Below are positions 31,318 through 40,131 of a stretch of DNA of 57,701 nt, in pieces. Numbering within the stretch: the stretch's first letter is position 1; every line of letters begins with the position of its first letter. The translations under genes and the position numbers were made by a program. Source of the stretch: Pseudomonadota bacterium (lineage in GTDB: Bacteria; Pseudomonadota; Alphaproteobacteria; Paracaedibacterales; CAITNM01); the NCBI GenBank assembly GCA_018062345.1, contig JAGOSL010000009.1, positions 1-57,701 of the forward strand, written 5' to 3'. Under the pieces are notes generated by a model that did not search any database, was not told where the DNA came from, and saw only the letters and a list, made by a program, of their open reading frames with translations.

Positions 31318-32576
31318 AACTGCTGCCCGATAAGATGTTGATTTGTAATATCTGTAACTTTAACGGGAATAACTGATGCAATGCTGGCTGATCCTACAAT
31401 TTGGATAGGAGCAAAATGATCTGTTTTTCCTTTAACCAAGCCTTCACTTAATTCTTCGACTAGAACATTCACTGATTTACCAACAAACTGGCCAAAAGTA
31501 CGTGTTATTGCAGCTTCGCCTTGTAGACGCAGCTGACGTGCGCGTTCTTTAATAATATTGCCGTCGAGCTGAGGCATACGAGCTGCTGGTGTACCTGGGC
31601 GTGGTGAGTAAGGAAAGACGTGCAAATAGGTAAGAGAACACTCATCAACAATCCGAAGAGAATTTTCAAACATTTCATCGGTTTCAGTAGGAAAACCAGC
31701 GATGAGATCAGCGCCGAATACAACATCTGGACGTAGTGTTTTTGCGCGCTGGCTAAAACGAATAGCATCTTCACGTAAGTGGCGGCGCTTCATACGTTTT
31801 AAAATTAGGTTATCCCCTGCTTGTAAGCTAAGGTGTAAGTGCGGCATAAGCTTTTCTTCAGAACCGATTATCTGCCATAAGTCTTCATCAATTTCGACAG
31901 GATCAAGAGAAGATAAGCGCAAACGCTTTAGCTCAGGCACTAAGCTTAAGACACGACGAATCATTTGACCAAGGGTTGGTTGACCTGGAAGGTCAGCACC
32001 ATAGGCTGTGATATCAACCCCTGTAAAGACAATTTCTTGATAGCCATTTTCCAAAAGTTTGCGAATTTGGGCCACAATTTCACCGATGGCAACACTTCTT
32101 GAGTTTCCTCGGCCGAAAGGTATGGTGCAAAAGGTACAACGGTGATCACACCCATTTTGCACTTGTACAAATGCTCGGGCTTTGCCATCGAAGCCAGAAA
32201 CCAGATGCGCTGCGGTTTCACGCACTTCCATAATATCGCTAACCACAACTTTATCGGCACTTTGCAGATTTTTATAAGTGCTGGGCTGCATTTTTTCTTC
32301 ATTGCCAATGACTTTTGCAACCTCGGGCATTTTCTGATACTGGGATGGATTAATTTGTGCACTGCAACCAGTTACAATAATTTGCGCATTAGGATTATTG
32401 CGGTGAATTTTTCTAATTGTTTGGCGAGCTTGACGTTCAGCTTCAGCGGTTACAGCGCAGGTATTAATAAACACAGTATTAGCGACCCCAGCTTGTGTTG
32501 CTAAATCTTGAATCACTTCAGATTCATAAGTATTCAAGCGACAACCAAGGGTAATAACCTGATTTGATGACGACAT
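31314..32576 (-). CDS. mtaB: tRNA t6A37 methylthiotransferase MtaB
   Basis: A 420-residue radical-SAM methylthiotransferase. The N-terminal UPF0004 domain begins VITLGCRLNTYESEVI, with further cysteines in INTCAVTAEAERQ and VTGCSAQ binding the second Fe-S cluster. The radical-SAM motif is CDHRCTFCTIPFGRGNSRS, and a C-terminal TRAM domain follows. It converts t6A to ms2t6A at position 37 of ANN-decoding tRNAs. It is the upstream gene of a pair with ftsY. Confidence 0.96.
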   Translation of the reverse strand: MSSSNQVITLGCRLNTYESEVIQDLATQAGVANTVFINTCAVTAEAERQARQTIRKIHRNNPNAQIIVTGCSAQINPSQYQKMPEVAKVIGNEEKMQPSTYKNLQSADKVVVSDIMEVRETAAHLVSGFDGKARAFVQVQNGCDHRCTFCTIPFGRGNSRSVAIGEIVAQIRKLLENGYQEIVFTGVDITAYGADLPGQPTLGQMIRRVLSLVPELKRLRLSSLDPVEIDEDLWQIIGSEEKLMPHLHLSLQAGDNLILKRMKRRHLREDAIRFSQRAKTLRPDVVFGADLIAGFPTETDEMFENSLRIVDECSLTYLHVFPYSPRPGTPAARMPQLDGNIIKERARQLRLQGEAAITRTFGQFVGKSVNVLVEELSEGLVKGKTDHFAPIQIVGSASIASVIPVKVTDITNQHLIGQQL

Positions 32577-32636
32577 TTGCCAAACTATTTATGAAAGTGC
32601 CTTGAATATATCACAAATGGTTAATAATTGGGATAA

Positions 32637-33416
32637 TTATTCATTATGTCCAAATACAGCGTTTCGCCGTGATGTGAGCCGGCTTGGAACTTCTTCTTCG
32701 TCGATACCTTGATCTATTGGGATTAGTTGATCCAGTTGAGTTTTACACCTTTCTATACCCTTTTGTGCCGATTCAATATCAGCTTCGCAGTCCAATAGCT
32801 CATCTTCATATTTTGGAGTTTTTATTATTTTCAATAACTTTTCTATACGCGCTGCTCTAGCTGTTTGTTCTGCTAATTCTTGATACCAAGCTTTTAAAGA
32901 TTCGTGTAGCTGCGTCCGTCTTCTTGCTAAGGTTTTTGGATCAAGTCTTTCCTGATAACTATTTGAGGGCACTATTATTTCTGCAGAACTTACTGATTTT
33001 GATTCCTTACCTTGCGAAAATTTAGCGCCTATGGAGTCATCACTTGGAATTGTGATGATTGCATGAGGAGAGTCAGAAGACAGACTAGCTTCTGTGTGTA
33101 ATTCCTCTGCTGGTGCTAGCTTACTTGTATTTAAGCTATCTTGAGTCATCATTGATGCAGTTGTAGCTGTTGAAGTTTCAGAAGATGCCGGTGAATCTAG
33201 TGGTGTAGCCAAATCTGCTGCAGAACGACTTGTTCTTACCTTAATATTTTTCAGTGGAGGTAGGTTGTACTTTTTTTTATGCTTAGTAGGACTAGACTGA
33301 TAAATATTTTTAAGACTAGTAGTGAAGCGTGGTTTTACCTGACTTACTTCCTTAGTTGCTGCATTTGCAGCAGAGTTAAAGAAGACAAGCGCAACGTATA
33401 AAAAAATAATATTCAT
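32637..33416 (-). CDS. Secreted protein with a disordered middle and coiled-coil end
   Basis: A 259-residue unrecognised protein. The start is placed at the ATG at 33416 because MNIIFLYVALVFFNSAANA is a clean Sec signal with an AxA-like site. A longer frame from 33506 would bury it. The mature protein has a basic, Pro/Ser/Thr-rich segment, then a long Ser/Thr/Glu stretch likely to be disordered, then a charged helical C-terminus (KTLARRRTQLHESLKAWYQEL and beyond) with coiled-coil character. No motif suggests an enzyme. It is divergent from the Myb-domain gene, and both start with very similar-looking signals (MNI-F-), so co-regulation is possible. Confidence 0.65.
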   Translation of the reverse strand: MNIIFLYVALVFFNSAANAATKEVSQVKPRFTTSLKNIYQSSPTKHKKKYNLPPLKNIKVRTSRSAADLATPLDSPASSETSTATTASMMTQDSLNTSKLAPAEELHTEASLSSDSPHAIITIPSDDSIGAKFSQGKESKSVSSAEIIVPSNSYQERLDPKTLARRRTQLHESLKAWYQELAEQTARAARIEKLLKIIKTPKYEDELLDCEADIESAQKGIERCKTQLDQLIPIDQGIDEEEVPSRLTSRRNAVFGHNE

Positions 33417-33619
33417 AATACATTTAAAAATGCAGATTACATAAGTATTACAACAAAAAATATAACAAATTATTAATTTATTATTTATATTTTTCGACGA
33501 GATCAAAAAACATCAAAGTTTTGCTGAGGCTGGATGAAAATCTGCAAAGTGCGTTAATTAATATATTGTTCACAGATCAAATGATATTATTGAGTGGTAA
33601 TTTTTTTTGAAATTAAATA

Positions 33620-34450
33620 ATGAATATATTCATATTTTTAGCGTTTTTAAATGTGGGGACATTTCTTTTTTCTGCAAGCGAAACCATGCTTATAAATGAA
33701 GAGTTAAATCAAAAAGAGCAAAGAAAAAAAGCATGGACAGCAGCTGAGGATAAATTACTTTTAAGCACAATCGAAGAATGTGGAGCTAAAAATTGGAGAA
33801 AAATAGCGCAGCACATTGCTGGCAGGTCAGGCAAACAATGTAGTGAACGCTATAAAAATCACTTAGACCCAACGGTGAAAAAGGATGCTTTCACTGAGGA
33901 AGAAGAGGCACTACTTAGCGCAAAAATTGCTGAATACCAGCAAGGAACAATACCTTGGGCAATGATTGCTGAAGACTTTTTTACAACAAGGAATTCTGCA
34001 GGCATTATTATTGAACGCAGAACTGATTTAAGACTGAAAAATTTTTGGAATTCAGTAAAAAAGATGAGAGCGAAAAAAGGAAGAATGCGGGAGGCCCCAG
34101 CAACAAAAAAACGAAATTTTGATAGTTTTCAAGAAACCAACCAATCTTGCATAATTTCAGTTAATGCCCCAAATATTCCAGCTTTTTCAGAAGCGATAAG
34201 TCAGGAAGCAAAAGCCAGAGGCCTAAAAATTCGCAGAAATAACAATGAAGAATTAAAATCTACTAAAGAAATACCGACGCTTGTTTCTTTGCAGACAGAA
34301 AACCTGACTGTTAGTGATGATGAAATGCAAACTTTATTAAGAGAAACAGATAGCTATTTTGACGAATGCATTGCTTTTATTGCTTGGGAAGATTCAGGGA
34401 AATCAGGCCGTCTTTCTGCAGATCTTTTCAGAGATTCCCTAAATTATTGA
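33620..34450 (+). CDS. Exported R2R3-Myb (SANT) domain protein, eukaryote-like
   Basis: A 276-residue protein with two Myb repeats. Residues 1-19 (MNIFIFLAFLNVGTFLFSA) look like a Sec signal. Repeat 1 (residues 37-85) reads KAWTAAEDKLLLSTIEECG, NWRKIAQHIAGRSGKQCSER and YKNHLDP, with Trp39, Trp59 and Tyr78 at the spaced aromatic positions. Repeat 2 (residues 90-149) reads AFTEEEEALL, IPWAMIAEDFF and, after a roughly 10-residue insertion, RRTDLRLKNFWNSVKKM; the last part is the DNA-recognition helix of R3 in eukaryotic Myb proteins. A basic tail (KKMRAKKGRMREAP, then KKRNF) could act as a nuclear localisation signal. The C-terminal half is acidic and possibly activating. Bacterial R2R3-Myb proteins are exceptional. 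Transfer from a host and action in the host nucleus are inference. Confidence 0.85.
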   Translation: MNIFIFLAFLNVGTFLFSASETMLINEELNQKEQRKKAWTAAEDKLLLSTIEECGAKNWRKIAQHIAGRSGKQCSERYKNHLDPTVKKDAFTEEEEALLSAKIAEYQQGTIPWAMIAEDFFTTRNSAGIIIERRTDLRLKNFWNSVKKMRAKKGRMREAPATKKRNFDSFQETNQSCIISVNAPNIPAFSEAISQEAKARGLKIRRNNNEELKSTKEIPTLVSLQTENLTVSDDEMQTLLRETDSYFDECIAFIAWEDSGKSGRLSADLFRDSLNY

Positions 34451-34560
34451 AGTTTGGATCCCTAGCTGAAAGCACTATACAGCATATTAATTTCTTACAA
34501 GAAATACACTTAAAAACATTTCGTCAGTTAGAAACGTCGCTGTTGGCAGCAGAAACCTAA
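34451..34560 (+). other. Open tail in another frame after the Myb gene, possible frameshifted C-terminus
   Basis: Directly after the Myb stop, another plus frame stays open to a TAA at 34558-34560. It encodes a helix-like sequence (FGSLAESTIQHINFLQ... [10 protein letters not shown]). The same frame overlaps the end of the Myb gene. It may be the former or programmed C-terminus of the Myb protein, or chance. It ends against the convergent frr stop. Confidence 0.3.
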
Positions 34561-35111
34561 ACCTGCATAATATCTTTTTGCTTAGTAGCAGCTAAAACAT
34601 CAATTTTTTTGATATGGTCATCAGTGATTTTTTGCATTTCATCGATAAGACGGTGAGATTCATCTTCTGAAATCTCTTTGTCTTTTTCAAGCTTCTTAAT
34701 CATGTCGTTACCTTCACGGCGCACGTTACGCACGTTTATTTTAGCTTCTTCCGCATATTTAGAGGAAAGCTTTGCAAGTTCTTGGCGACGTTCTTCATTA
34801 AGATCTGGAAGCACCACACGCACCAATTGACCATCGGCAGCAGGACTCACCCCGAGAGAAGACTCACGAATAGATTTTTCAACAGCCTTTACTAACCCTT
34901 TATCCCATACCTGCACTACAAGTAATCGCGGCTCTGGCGCTGTGACTGTTCCCACCTGAGAGATAGGCACAAAATTTCCATAAGCATCAACTTTTATAGG
35001 ATCAAGCAAATTAATTGAAGCCCGTCCTGCACGCAGGCCTGAAAGTTCTTTTATTAAAGCATCAATTGCTGCTTGCATTCGTTTGGAAAAGACTTCTAGG
35101 TGCACCGACAT
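34557..35111 (-). CDS. frr: Ribosome recycling factor
   Basis: A 184-residue RRF of normal length. Signature segments are [20 protein letters not shown], the middle domain with [21 protein letters not shown], and [18 protein letters not shown] near the C-terminus. It splits post-termination ribosomes together with EF-G. It belongs to the rpsB-tsf-pyrH-frr group but is separated from pyrH by a 1.5-kb gene on the other strand, so it needs its own promoter in 35112-35293. Confidence 0.97.
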   Translation of the reverse strand: MSVHLEVFSKRMQAAIDALIKELSGLRAGRASINLLDPIKVDAYGNFVPISQVGTVTAPEPRLLVVQVWDKGLVKAVEKSIRESSLGVSPAADGQLVRVVLPDLNEERRQELAKLSSKYAEEAKINVRNVRREGNDMIKKLEKDKEISEDESHRLIDEMQKITDDHIKKIDVLAATKQKDIMQV

Positions 35112-35293
35112 AATTCCTCGTATTTTTTAATATAACTATCGTGTTAAGTTGCATATTAAATTCCATAGTTGGCAAAAGCAATACAACAGAATAGAAATGG
35201 GAAAAAAATCTTAAAAGAGGCACCATTTCAGAAACTTGAAAATTCAAGAATTCACCATTATATATAATGGATATACTTTATTAATTTAAATAC

Positions 35294-36817
35294 ATGAAAA
35301 ATACTTTTTCAATTTTTATTAGCACTTTTTTATTGATATCAACTATAAAAGCAAGTGGTTATTCCGCCACTACAAACGAGATCGCACGAGAAAAATCTTT
35401 AAATATTATCCATAAGTACGAAGCTTTTATGCAAGATTATCTTGATTTTACTAGGAAACAATTAGCAAAAGGCCATGAAGACTACAAATACAATGAAACA
35501 GAAATAAAATTTCATCTAAGAAAATTAGAGAAAACAAGAAATTTTATTAGTAGCTTGAATATAAATAGCAAAAGCTTTACAGACAGAATTCTTCGTAGTT
35601 TTCTAAAGACCAGATTTGATATGTTGGATTATCGGCTTGATCTGTTTAGAAGAAGAGAATTAATAGATGATGGATCAGAGCGAATGTCAGAGAAAATAGC
35701 CTGCAATACAACAATTTGTCAATTTTATGACGAATTGGTTGCTGAAATTTATGATGTTTATATAACGTTACCCAATCCATATGCTGATACTCTAAGACTG
35801 ATAAGCTTGTGCCCAAATTTGTGGCCTTTGCTAAAAAGAGAAACTAGGGAAATACCTGATCCTGATCAAGCGATATATACAGATTTAACAAGAAGGAGCA
35901 TAAGGCCTAGCAGTGACCTTGAATTTTTTCTTATTTATGAAAAGTTAAGTGAGAATGTTTTCTTACCCACTTACGGTTTAGGCGTTCCAAAGGACCAGAG
36001 AATGAATACAGTAATACAAATGACACAATATGAGAGAAGCCTATTTGATAACGGATATCTGCTATATGGAAAAATAAAAGAGATAGAAATTCCCGAATGG
36101 TTAACCACACAACAAGGCATTTCCCTGGAAGAAGAAACCGCAAAAGAGCAGCATTACGAAGATGAAAAATTAATGAACCTAAATTCATCGGCAGCTATTG
36201 TAGCTAAGCAAGAAGTTGTGGTGGAGATTTTAGAAAAAAGCTGCGCTGATAGTATTGCTACTGATATAGCTTTTGGAAAATTAAAAGTTAGTGATGATAG
36301 TGATGTTGCAACTACTGCTGGTAAAGAGGATACCCTTTCTATTTATGAGGCTTTGCCTGAAGAACCTAAGCCACAAGAGAACTTAAACCTTGGTATTGTG
36401 GAATCTGTATTGGCGCCGAAAATTTCAACGCAATTAAAAGCAACCCCTTATGAAAAACCATTGCCAAGAGGATTAAGAATTTTTCATCCATACAAACAAA
36501 AATTTCATACAAATTTTAAAAAATTGAGCAGTAAGCACCAGTCAACACTTGATGACGTAATGGAAGGAAAAGCGGAGAGCGTATCATACGCTGATTTTTC
36601 TTCACTATGGAAAGCTATTAACGGAGAGGGAAGCATTGAAGAATCATCGGGTAGCTCGCACAAGGTTTTACATGACAGTACTGGAAAAAAAGTCACCGGC
36701 ATTTTTGCGCATAACAAAGGGATGACGTATACAAAAAGAACAATCCCTTATCTATATGCTGCCATACAAATGCTTGGTGACGAGCGTCTTATGGGAGTTG
36801 AGAATGTTTCATGGTAA
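35294..36817 (+). CDS. Large secreted protein with C-terminal HicA-like domain
   Basis: A 507-residue protein. Residues 1-20 (MKNTFSIFISTFLLISTIKA) form a Sec signal. Residues about 25-270 are charged and helical with no recognised fold. Residues about 270-400 are acidic and probably disordered. The last 95 residues resemble HicA-family RNA-binding toxins: LSSKHQSTLDDVMEGKAES, then YADFSSLWKAINGEG, then SGSSHKVLHDSTGKK with the His in the GSxH position used by HicA, then IFAHNKGMTYTK and a final helix. HicA proteins are small intracellular mRNA interferases; fusion to a secretion signal and a 400-residue N-terminus is unusual. The fold call is by eye. It sits between pyrH and frr, against their direction. 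Confidence 0.7.
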   Translation: MKNTFSIFISTFLLISTIKASGYSATTNEIAREKSLNIIHKYEAFMQDYLDFTRKQLAKGHEDYKYNETEIKFHLRKLEKTRNFISSLNINSKSFTDRILRSFLKTRFDMLDYRLDLFRRRELIDDGSERMSEKIACNTTICQFYDELVAEIYDVYITLPNPYADTLRLISLCPNLWPLLKRETREIPDPDQAIYTDLTRRSIRPSSDLEFFLIYEKLSENVFLPTYGLGVPKDQRMNTVIQMTQYERSLFDNGYLLYGKIKEIEIPEWLTTQQGISLEEETAKEQHYEDEKLMNLNSSAAIVAKQEVVVEILEKSCADSIATDIAFGKLKVSDDSDVATTAGKEDTLSIYEALPEEPKPQENLNLGIVESVLAPKISTQLKATPYEKPLPRGLRIFHPYKQKFHTNFKKLSSKHQSTLDDVMEGKAESVSYADFSSLWKAINGEGSIEESSGSSHKVLHDSTGKKVTGIFAHNKGMTYTKRTIPYLYAAIQMLGDERLMGVENVSW

Positions 36818-36824
36818 AGAAACT

Positions 36825-37550
36825 TTAGTGAATTAGCGTAAAGTCTATTTGACCTTGCAAGACCTTTCGAAACCCATCGGGTTCGTAAATAGAAAAAACA
36901 GCGATTGGAGTGTTATTTTCTTGAGCAAGGGCAATGGCTGCTGTATCCATAACTTTGAGCTGTTTTTCCTGTACTTCAGTAAAAGTAAGGCGATCTAAAA
37001 AGACAGCGTCTGCATTTTTCTTAGGGTCACTGCAAAAAACGCCTTTCACCATGGTAGCTTTTAGGATTAAGTCACATTTCATCTCGACTGCACGGAGCGC
37101 TGCTGCCGTATCAGTTGTGAAAAAAGGATTGCCCGTTCCCGCGGTAAAAATAACCACTCTACCCTTTTTTAAATGATGCTCTGCGAGATGACTTGCGTAG
37201 GGTTCACACACCGTATGCATTGGAATAGAAGACATAAGTCGCACAGGAATATCTGCACGTTCTAAAGCATTTTTTAAAGCAACGCCGTTAATAACTGTTG
37301 CTAGCATCCCCATAGAGTCAGCAGCACTGCGATCAATACCATGTTTTTCCAGGCCCTGGATACCACGGTAGATATTCCCGCCACCAATGACCAAGCATAT
37401 TTGAATGCCTATAGCATGAACAGAGGCTATGTCGGCGGCTAGTTTTTTCAACATGTCATGAGAAATGCCATATGCATTATCTTGATATGGATTTGGGGAA
37501 GCAAGCGCCTCCCCAGATAATTTTAGTAAAACCCGTTTGTACCCGGGCAC
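36825..37550 (-). CDS. pyrH: UMP kinase
   Basis: A 241-residue bacterial UMP kinase of the amino-acid-kinase fold. Motifs are RVLLKLSGEALASP, LVIGGGNIYRGI, ADSMGMLATVINGVALKNAL, FTAGTGNPFFTTDTAAALRA and LKATMVKGVFCSDPKKN. It phosphorylates UMP to UDP and is usually GTP-activated and UTP-inhibited. It lies three bases after tsf. Confidence 0.97.
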   Translation of the reverse strand: MPGYKRVLLKLSGEALASPNPYQDNAYGISHDMLKKLAADIASVHAIGIQICLVIGGGNIYRGIQGLEKHGIDRSAADSMGMLATVINGVALKNALERADIPVRLMSSIPMHTVCEPYASHLAEHHLKKGRVVIFTAGTGNPFFTTDTAAALRAVEMKCDLILKATMVKGVFCSDPKKNADAVFLDRLTFTEVQEKQLKVMDTAAIALAQENNTPIAVFSIYEPDGFRKVLQGQIDFTLIH

Positions 37551-37553
37551 GAA

Positions 37554-38486
37554 CTAACCTGCTATCTTTGCTTGTGCTTGCACTTCAGCGGCAAAGTCAG
37601 TTTCTTCTTTTTCGATTCCTTCGCCAAGACCATATCGTACAAATCCTGTCAAAGTGATGGGAGCTCCGATTTCTTTTGAAAACTGAGCAACAACATCAGC
37701 GATTTTAGTTTTTCCATCCATAACGAAAACTTGCTCTAACAGGACAACTTCTTCATAGAATTTGCGAACACGACCTTCAACCATTTTTTCAATAACTTCT
37801 TCAGGACGGCCAGATGCACGTGCTTGATCAATAAGAACTGCACGCTCACGCTCTAGCGATGCCGCATCAAGTGATGAAATATCTAATGATTGAGGGGACG
37901 CTGCAGCAACGTGCATTGCGATTTTCTTACCGAGTTCTTGTAGTTTAGCTGCATCGCCGGTTGATTCAAGTGCTACTAGTACACCAATACGACCTAATCC
38001 AGGAGCCGTTGCGTTATGAACATAGGTTGCAACAATACCGTTTTGAACGCTAAGGCGTTGTACACGACGCAAATTCATATTTTCGCCAATTACAGCGATA
38101 AGACGAGTCATTTCTTCTGCAACCGTTGCCGTTTCACCTTTAAATGGTGCTTGTGCCAGAGATTCAATAGTGTACTCTTTGCTTGCAGCAGCTTCAGCTG
38201 CTTGTAATACCATCTTTTGGAATTGTTCATTACGAGAAATAAAATCGGTTTCTGCATTAATTTCAACAACCGCTGCAGCGTTTCCAGATGCTGCAACGCC
38301 AACTAAACCTTCTGCGGCAACTCGGCCTGCTTTTTTCGCAGCCGCCGCTAAACCTTTTTTACGCAACCAATCAACAGCAGCTTCTAAATTACCATTGTTT
38401 TCAACAAGAGCTTTTTTGCAATCCATCATGCCAGCGCCTGATTTTTCGCGTAATTCTCTTACTAGATTTGGGGAAATTTCAGTCAT
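37554..38486 (-). CDS. tsf: Translation elongation factor Ts
   Basis: A 310-residue EF-Ts. The N-terminal UBA-like domain is [21 protein letters not shown] and is followed by [14 protein letters not shown]. The core has [16 protein letters not shown], and the C-terminal part [11 protein letters not shown] is where alphaproteobacterial EF-Ts proteins carry the coiled-coil. It recycles EF-Tu-GDP. Directly downstream of rpsB (15 bases). Confidence 0.97.
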   Translation of the reverse strand: MTEISPNLVRELREKSGAGMMDCKKALVENNGNLEAAVDWLRKKGLAAAAKKAGRVAAEGLVGVAASGNAAAVVEINAETDFISRNEQFQKMVLQAAEAAASKEYTIESLAQAPFKGETATVAEEMTRLIAVIGENMNLRRVQRLSVQNGIVATYVHNATAPGLGRIGVLVALESTGDAAKLQELGKKIAMHVAAASPQSLDISSLDAASLERERAVLIDQARASGRPEEVIEKMVEGRVRKFYEEVVLLEQVFVMDGKTKIADVVAQFSKEIGAPITLTGFVRYGLGEGIEKEETDFAAEVQAQAKIAG

Positions 38487-38501
38487 TTATACTCTCCTAA
38501 T

Positions 38502-39269
38502 TTATGCAACTGTTGAAGGTTCTTCAGCAACTTCTTCTACAACTAAATCAGCTGAAGCACCGATATCAATACCAGCAGCAACCATACTTTGTTGCAAACC
38601 ATCAAGAATTGCATCTGCCATTAAATCACAATACAAACGGATTGCACGCGTTGCGTCGTCGTTGCCCGGAATTGGATATGTGATAAAATCTGGTGTTGAG
38701 TTACTATCGATAATTGCAATGATTGGAAGATTCAAGCGCTGTGCTTCAAGAACGGCAATAGCTTCTTTATTTGTATCAAGCACAAACAGCATATCAGGCA
38801 GTCCACCCATATCAGCGATACCACCAATTGCTAGTTCTAATTTATCGTGTTCACGTTGAAGTTTTAAAATTTCTTTTTTTGTCATGCGCCCTGGATTTGC
38901 CAGTTCTTCTTGCATTTCTTTTAGGCGTTTAATTGATTGGTTCACCGTTTTCCAGTTTGTAAGCAATCCACCCAACCAACGGTGATTAATGTAATATTGC
39001 CCACAACGCTTTGCGGCCTCTTTCACAATAGCTGAGCCTTGGACTTTTGTTCCCACAAAGAGTACGCGCCCACCGGATTTCACAATATCACGAGCAGCTT
39101 CTAATGCACGCTGTAGCATTGGTACTGTTTGCTGTAAGTCGAGAATGTGAACTTCGCTGCGCTCGCCAAAAATATATGGCTCCATTTTAGGGTTCCAGCG
39201 ACGTGTGTTGTGTCCGTAGTGTACGCCAGATTCTAATAATTGACGCATTGTAAATGTTGGCATAGCCAT
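38502..39269 (-). CDS. rpsB: 30S ribosomal protein S2
   Basis: A 255-residue S2. It starts [20 protein letters not shown], with [30 protein letters not shown] and [22 protein letters not shown] as signature parts. The ATG at 39269 is chosen because an AAAGGAGAC ribosome site lies eight bases upstream; a frame extension to 39320 has no support. First gene of the rpsB-tsf-pyrH group. Confidence 0.97.
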   Translation of the reverse strand: MAMPTFTMRQLLESGVHYGHNTRRWNPKMEPYIFGERSEVHILDLQQTVPMLQRALEAARDIVKSGGRVLFVGTKVQGSAIVKEAAKRCGQYYINHRWLGGLLTNWKTVNQSIKRLKEMQEELANPGRMTKKEILKLQREHDKLELAIGGIADMGGLPDMLFVLDTNKEAIAVLEAQRLNLPIIAIIDSNSTPDFITYPIPGNDDATRAIRLYCDLMADAILDGLQQSMVAAGIDIGASADLVVEEVAEEPSTVA

Positions 39270-39410
39270 AGATATAGTCTCCTTTGTTTCCGATTTAACC
39301 TCATCAGGCCGATACTGCATCGGTGGGCAAGGCTGCCCTGAACCTGACTGTGATCTATGTCAAGCTAAGCCTAAGGCTTAATCTGACATGTACAAAGAAC
39401 ATACCAACAG
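39270..39410 (-). promoter_or_regulatory. rpsB leader with inverted repeats
   Basis: The 5' region of rpsB contains GGGCA-TGCCC (around 39324-39338) and TAAGCCT-AGGCTTA (around 39366-39380) inverted repeats before the ribosome site, and a TTGACA box without a matching -10. S2 autoregulates its operon through a leader structure in many bacteria. That this is such an element is inference. Confidence 0.35.
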
Positions 39411-39433
39411 CTAGAAAAAAAATCCAGTGATTT

Positions 39434-40081
39434 TTATGGCTCAGTAACGATTGTCTGGCTAAAAAAGCTGTTTCCCATATCATTAACAGCGAAAGACTGG
39501 ACGATCTGGGCTCCTCGTCTATCTAGAACTATGCTTAGGCTTTTATCGTTTGTCTTCAAGGCATTTTTCAAATCACTAATTTTTCTAATTCTGTGATTGT
39601 TGATTTCAATGATTTTATCTGCTGTTTGCAGCAAACCTTCACCATTTGCACGCCTTACAATCACACCATCTGCTGTTTGTTCAAGCTCTACGTTTCCCAG
39701 GATTTTATCATCAATTGACTCTAGTGAAAGCTCAGGAATTTTTGCTGGAATAAAATTTACGGTCGTTATTGGTGCATTTTTGGGCTTAATTAGCAAATGA
39801 ACAATTTCTCCGAATTTCGTTATTTTTGCCAACGCATCAAATTCTTGAGGGCTATGAATTTTTCTACCGTTAACCCCAAGGATAACATCGCCCTGCTCTA
39901 AAACACCCTTTGCTGCCGACTCATTATCTACAGATAAAACAATAACCCCGTTTTCGCCCACAAGATCAAGCGCTTTAATCAATTCTGCATTCATCGCTTG
40001 AGTATGCACTCCCCATGGTGCACTAGCTGCTAAGCATGCAAGGATAGAAAATATGCAACCCAATAATAATTTAGCCATCAA
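39434..40081 (-). CDS. Exported tandem-PDZ protein, HtrA-like without a protease domain
   Basis: A 215-residue protein. A Sec signal (KLLLGCIFSILACLAASA) is followed by two PDZ domains. PDZ1 has AELIKALDLVGENGVIVLSV and DVILGVNGRKIHSPQEF; PDZ2 has GLLQTADKIIEINNHRIRKISDLKNAL. The pattern is that of the C-terminal half of DegP/DegQ, but no trypsin-like domain or GNSGG motif is present. It may bind unfolded envelope proteins as a chaperone or adaptor. It could be a remnant of a degP gene, yet the intact signal and start argue for a functional protein. It is upstream of rpsB on the same strand. Confidence 0.85.
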   Translation of the reverse strand: MMAKLLLGCIFSILACLAASAPWGVHTQAMNAELIKALDLVGENGVIVLSVDNESAAKGVLEQGDVILGVNGRKIHSPQEFDALAKITKFGEIVHLLIKPKNAPITTVNFIPAKIPELSLESIDDKILGNVELEQTADGVIVRRANGEGLLQTADKIIEINNHRIRKISDLKNALKTNDKSLSIVLDRRGAQIVQSFAVNDMGNSFFSQTIVTEP

Positions 40082-40131
40082 CCGCCTCCGAATTCCCTAT
40101 TTAAGGCTAGAAAAATTTCATTAAAAAATTA

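Noticed and set aside
38170..38859. 229-residue plus frame opposite tsf and rpsB
   Set aside because: Ala/Ser-rich antisense product of two highly conserved genes.
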